Assembly (NCBI GenBank): GCA_037131655.1
Contig: JBAXQP010000118.1
Location: 1-8,171, forward strand
Reading direction: 5' to 3'
Source: a bacterium
Lineage (GTDB): Bacteria > Armatimonadota > Fimbriimonadia > Fimbriimonadales > JBAXQP01
DNA length: 8,171 nt
Shown here: one piece after another, positions 5,711-8,171 of the stretch
How positions within the stretch are numbered: position 1 is the first letter of the stretch
Layout of the letters: every line of letters begins with the position of its first letter
Notes under the pieces: model-generated
What the model was told of the DNA's origin: nothing
What the model saw: only the letters and a program-made list of their open reading frames with translations
The model's database searches: none
Made by a program: the position numbers and the translations under genes

Positions 5711-7979
5711 TGTCAGTCCCCGTTTGTTGTTGAGATAAGCGCATCTCCAGGAGGGACAGAACGAACGACAGAGTCGATTCAGCGCCCTCATTGAGATTCA
5801 CTCGATCGGGGTGGAGACCATCGCGACAACCACCTGATGCATAATCATAAAGTGGTAGTTGCAAGTCATTGTCACCCAGGAACCAATCAAATGCACGTTG
5901 TGCTTCATAACACCAGCGCTCATTTTCAGTTACTCGATAGGCTTCAAGGCATGCCGAAATCATTGCCTGCGCTTCGACAGGCTGCTGGTCAAAATTTGCC
6001 CTCGGCTCACCCCGAGTGTAAAAGCCATTGCTGCCAATCGGAACGAAATAGCCGTATTCGGATGTCTGAGTTGCTGCCAGCCACTCAAGTGAGCGAAGAC
6101 CGACTTCCAGCATCTCGTGATCCGGTATCCATTTTCCGCAGAGGAGCATCGCATGCGGTAAAACTGCGTTGCAATAAGTTAACTTATTTTCGAACCATGG
6201 CCAGTCTGATGAGGAATATTTTCGGTAGCAATCCATCAGCCTACCGGCCAGCTCTTTTCGTAAACTTTGGACAGTTCGGTCTCCGTTAAATTTACGAAGA
6301 TACTCATGCAGACCAATTAGAATAAATGCCCATGAGCGCGGGGAGGTAAAAGATGTTATTGGAGGTAAGGCTTGATTGAAGAGACGGCTTGCCAGCCCAC
6401 GCAATCCCGGATGTTTTGAACGGCCAAGTACCGCCCCAAGCACCCACATTGCTCGGCCATGGCTGTCATGCGAACCTACATCTTCTAACCATCGCCGGTC
6501 ATAGGACATAAAGTTGCGAAAACGTCCATTGTCGGGGTTTATAGCGTTCCAAAGAAAAGCCATATACCTTGTGGCAAGTTGATGTGTATCTTGGGTTTCC
6601 GCTTCTCCGGAATCCTCATGAAACACCATTGCCAGTAAAGCCCGAGCGTTATCATCGGTGGTGTAGCCTTGGACATAGTCGGGAACGGTGAAAACCGCAT
6701 GTTGCAGCATTCCCGTATCGTCCGTCATAAGCTTAACATGGTCTAGCTTAAGCGGTGTGCGTTCGTCGGTTCGTTTATCGAGCATATCAGTGATGAATAG
6801 ACTATGGCGGTGCTGAGTTCGCTCTTTGCGTGCCCTCTCATAACTTTTCATATAGAGATGCGCAATACTTGGCCAGGTCATTCCTCGCCCGAGCAAGTAG
6901 CCTCTTTTTCGAATAGCATGGCGTTCCGCTTCATTGTCCAATAAATTCAATATTGCCTCAGAGGTCGCCTGGGCGTCTTTAAAAGGAACAATAAGCCCGC
7001 GACCATCACGCAACAGCTCTTCCGCATGCCAATAAGGAGTTGAGATAACCGGTTTGCCCATTCCCACCGCATAGGCGAGAGTTCCAGAAACAACCTGCTT
7101 TTGATTAAGGTAAGGTGTGACGTAGATATCCGCCACTCCGATATACTCAACCAGCTCATCTAGGCAAACAAATCTGTTCTCTAATATAACATTATCGGCT
7201 ACCCCTCTTTCACGCGCAAGGGCAATTAGGGATTCGCGGTAAGCTTCTCCCTCATAGCGGATCGTATTTGGATGGGTGGCGCCCAAAACGATGTAAACCA
7301 CATTCGGGTAGCGCTTGATGACCGATGGCAGGGCTTCAATTACTGTCTCAATCCCCTTACCTGATGACAGCAATCCAAAGGTTAGGATAACGAACTTACC
7401 TTCGACCCCAAACCGATCTTTTGAATAGGCCGGATCGAGAAACGGCACATCTGGTATGCCGTGAGGGATAAGGTCGATTTTCTCTTTGGGAATTCGATAG
7501 ATATTGCGAAGGAAGTCCACGCCTCGCTCAGACATAACGACAATTCGGTCGGAAAGTTCTGACATTTCAGCCATGATCGCGCTCTGATCCTCGTCCGGAT
7601 CGTCGAGTACGGTATGAAGGGTTGTCACGACTGGCATACATAATTCACGCAGAAAAGCTAAGATATGACTGCCGGATTTACCGCCATAAATTCCAAACTC
7701 ATGTTGAAGACTGACGAGGTCGATACCACTAATGTTGAGAAATTCGGCTGCTCGCTTATAAGATGCGATATCATCCTGGTCGAGTTCAAAGCGAACTCGT
7801 GATGGGTATTCATACCCTTCAGGGATATCGTTCACCGCGATCGCAGCGCAATTCGTAGATTTAAATTCTCGAGCGATATGTTCACATAAGTCGCTAGTGA
7901 AAGTAGCGATTCCGCACTGACGTGGCACATAGTTTCCAACAAACGCCACATGACGCAAACGATAAGTTTCAGGTTGCAT
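5634..7979 (-). CDS. GT4-type glycosyltransferase fused to a C-terminal helical (alpha-barrel-like) domain
   Basis: This 781-residue protein has two parts. Residues 1 to about 390 are a GT-B glycosyltransferase of family GT4 type: FVGNYVPRQCGIATFTSDL (13-31), SLQHEFGIYGG (90-100), TTLHTVLDDP (119-128), IPHGIP (171-176), FGLLSSGKGIETVIEAL (201-217) and VSGTLAYAVGMGKPVISTPYW (297-317). Residues about 410-748 are mostly helical with conserved-looking acidic/aromatic motifs: GYTTDDNARALLA (438-450), FRNFMSYDRRWLEDVGSHDSHGRA (487-510), NFDQQPVEAQAM (662-673), LPLYDYASGGCRDGLH (708-723) and NEGAESTLSF (730-739). This pattern resembles (alpha/alpha)6 barrels seen in glycan-active enzymes. I infer the fold and cannot assign an activity. 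There is no signal peptide or membrane helix, so it is cytoplasmic. The last 33 residues look unconserved and partly overlap the GH130 gene. The donor may be GDP-mannose given the GH130 partner, but that is inference. Confidence 0.9.
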   Translation of the reverse strand: MQPETYRLRHVAFVGNYVPRQCGIATFTSDLCEHIAREFKSTNCAAIAVNDIPEGYEYPSRVRFELDQDDIASYKRAAEFLNISGIDLVSLQHEFGIYGGKSGSHILAFLRELCMPVVTTLHTVLDDPDEDQSAIMAEMSELSDRIVVMSERGVDFLRNIYRIPKEKIDLIPHGIPDVPFLDPAYSKDRFGVEGKFVILTFGLLSSGKGIETVIEALPSVIKRYPNVVYIVLGATHPNTIRYEGEAYRESLIALARERGVADNVILENRFVCLDELVEYIGVADIYVTPYLNQKQVVSGTLAYAVGMGKPVISTPYWHAEELLRDGRGLIVPFKDAQATSEAILNLLDNEAERHAIRKRGYLLGRGMTWPSIAHLYMKSYERARKERTQHRHSLFITDMLDKRTDERTPLKLDHVKLMTDDTGMLQHAVFTVPDYVQGYTTDDNARALLAMVFHEDSGEAETQDTHQLATRYMAFLWNAINPDNGRFRNFMSYDRRWLEDVGSHDSHGRAMWVLGAVLGRSKHPGLRGLASRLFNQALPPITSFTSPRSWAFILIGLHEYLRKFNGDRTVQSLRKELAGRLMDCYRKYSSSDWPWFENKLTYCNAVLPHAMLLCGKWIPDHEMLEVGLRSLEWLAATQTSEYGYFVPIGSNGFYTRGEPRANFDQQPVEAQAMISACLEAYRVTENERWCYEAQRAFDWFLGDNDLQLPLYDYASGGCRDGLHPDRVNLNEGAESTLSFVLSLLEMRLSQQQTGTDNGKQSIRKRSPNIISTVCAQSIIDG
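5717..5721 (-). promoter_or_regulatory. Ribosome binding site of the GH130 gene, inside the upstream gene
   Basis: On the minus strand GGGGA lies 6 nt before the ATG at 5710. It is a moderate match but clearly better than anything before the alternative ATG at 5791. It lies within the coding sequence of the glycosyltransferase, which fits coupled translation. Confidence 0.5.
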
Positions 7980-7986
7980 AGTTCTT

Positions 7987-7993
7987 TCCCTTC
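7987..7993 (-). promoter_or_regulatory. Ribosome binding site of the glycosyltransferase
   Basis: On the minus strand GAAGGGA lies 7 nt before the ATG at 7979. It supports that start, which leaves only ten residues before the first beta-strand of the GT-B fold. Confidence 0.65.
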
Positions 7994-8054
7994 AAGTGAG
8001 AGGTCCACAAGAACCTAAACAAGTAGTTTTTTAGAAATCACCAGGAGTGCAAGT

Positions 8055-8082
8055 CCTATAACAGGCGATCATCCAAATACAA
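8055..8082 (-). promoter_or_regulatory. Promoter candidate for the glycosyltransferase-GH130 operon
   Basis: Read on the minus strand, the -35 candidate is TTGTAT (8082-8077). A 16-bp spacer leads to the -10 TATAGG (8060-8055), preceded by TG one base upstream (extended -10). Transcription would start near 8048 and give a leader of about 70 nt. The leader can form a short 6-bp hairpin (8001-8016, one G-U pair) just upstream of the ribosome site. Confidence 0.35.
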
Positions 8083-8171
8083 AAAATCCCTAACATTTTT
8101 TTGCCACTTCCCCTATATGTATACGTAAATTATTCAGAAGAAAGCACAAGGAAGAAAAGAAAGGTTAAAGG
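8083..8171. other. Right-edge non-coding AT-rich region
   Basis: No gene is visible. The stretch is AT-rich, with a GTATAC palindrome around 8119-8124 and a purine-rich plus-strand end (GAAGAAAAGAAAGG and AAAGG). The purine-rich end could precede a gene starting just outside the window, divergent from the glycosyltransferase. No clear -35/-10 pair was found for it. Confidence 0.3.

Noticed and set aside
5711..5791. Longer GH130 start at 5791
   Set aside because: The extra 27 residues have no family match, no ribosome site precedes that ATG, and they overlap further into the glycosyltransferase domain.
5837..6289. Plus-strand open frames opposite the glycosyltransferase C-terminal domain
   Set aside because: They are antisense shadows with no ribosome site and no coherent domain.
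8081..8102. A-run and T-run foldback as a terminator
   Set aside because: The stem would be A-T pairs only, with no GC core. It lies next to the likely -35 of the glycosyltransferase promoter.

Overview
The window is bacterial, with six protein genes in compact operons. The organism is probably a Gram-negative or environmental lineage with moderate GC. The evidence for that is a mycobacterial/actinobacterial Sdh1-type succinate dehydrogenase, a lone FliL-like flagellar protein, and an intergenic repeat of the kind common in uncultured environmental bacteria (it reads as 'EIRNTNYAL'-like peptides when translated). I cannot fix the phylum from sequence alone. An Armatimonadota- or Chloroflexota-like bacterium is only a guess.

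Layout. Bases 1-318 hold no convincing gene. They carry a crossed pair of inverted repeats, a strong bidirectional terminator (192-227) and an 8-bp hairpin (265-286). A FliL-like gene (319-861, minus) follows and is transcribed leftward into those hairpins. Bases 862-1098 are a divergent promoter region. It holds two overlapping dyads with a perfect TATAAT on each strand (988-1015), plus a second promoter candidate for the rightward operon. Then come sdhC (1099-1923), sdhA (1932-3725) and sdhB (3944-4723), all plus strand. The sdhA-sdhB gap is filled by a MITE-like repeat of about 180 bp with 15-bp inverted ends. A hairpin in the last codons of sdhB sits at a tail-to-tail junction only 3 bp wide. 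On the minus strand a two-gene unit starts near 8050: a GT4 glycosyltransferase fused to a C-terminal helical domain (5634-7979), then a GH130 mannoside phosphorylase/hydrolase (4727-5710) whose start lies 77 bp inside the end of the glycosyltransferase gene.

How the genes work together. SdhC, SdhA and SdhB make up a complete succinate:quinone oxidoreductase, with covalent FAD, three Fe-S clusters in SdhB, and a five-helix anchor of the family in which a membrane Rieske-type cluster has been described in mycobacteria. The GT4-fusion/GH130 pair looks like a module for making and remodelling a mannose-containing glycan or glycoside. The substrate is unknown, and this pair is the best candidate for an undescribed system here. 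The FliL-like gene has no flagellar neighbours in view.
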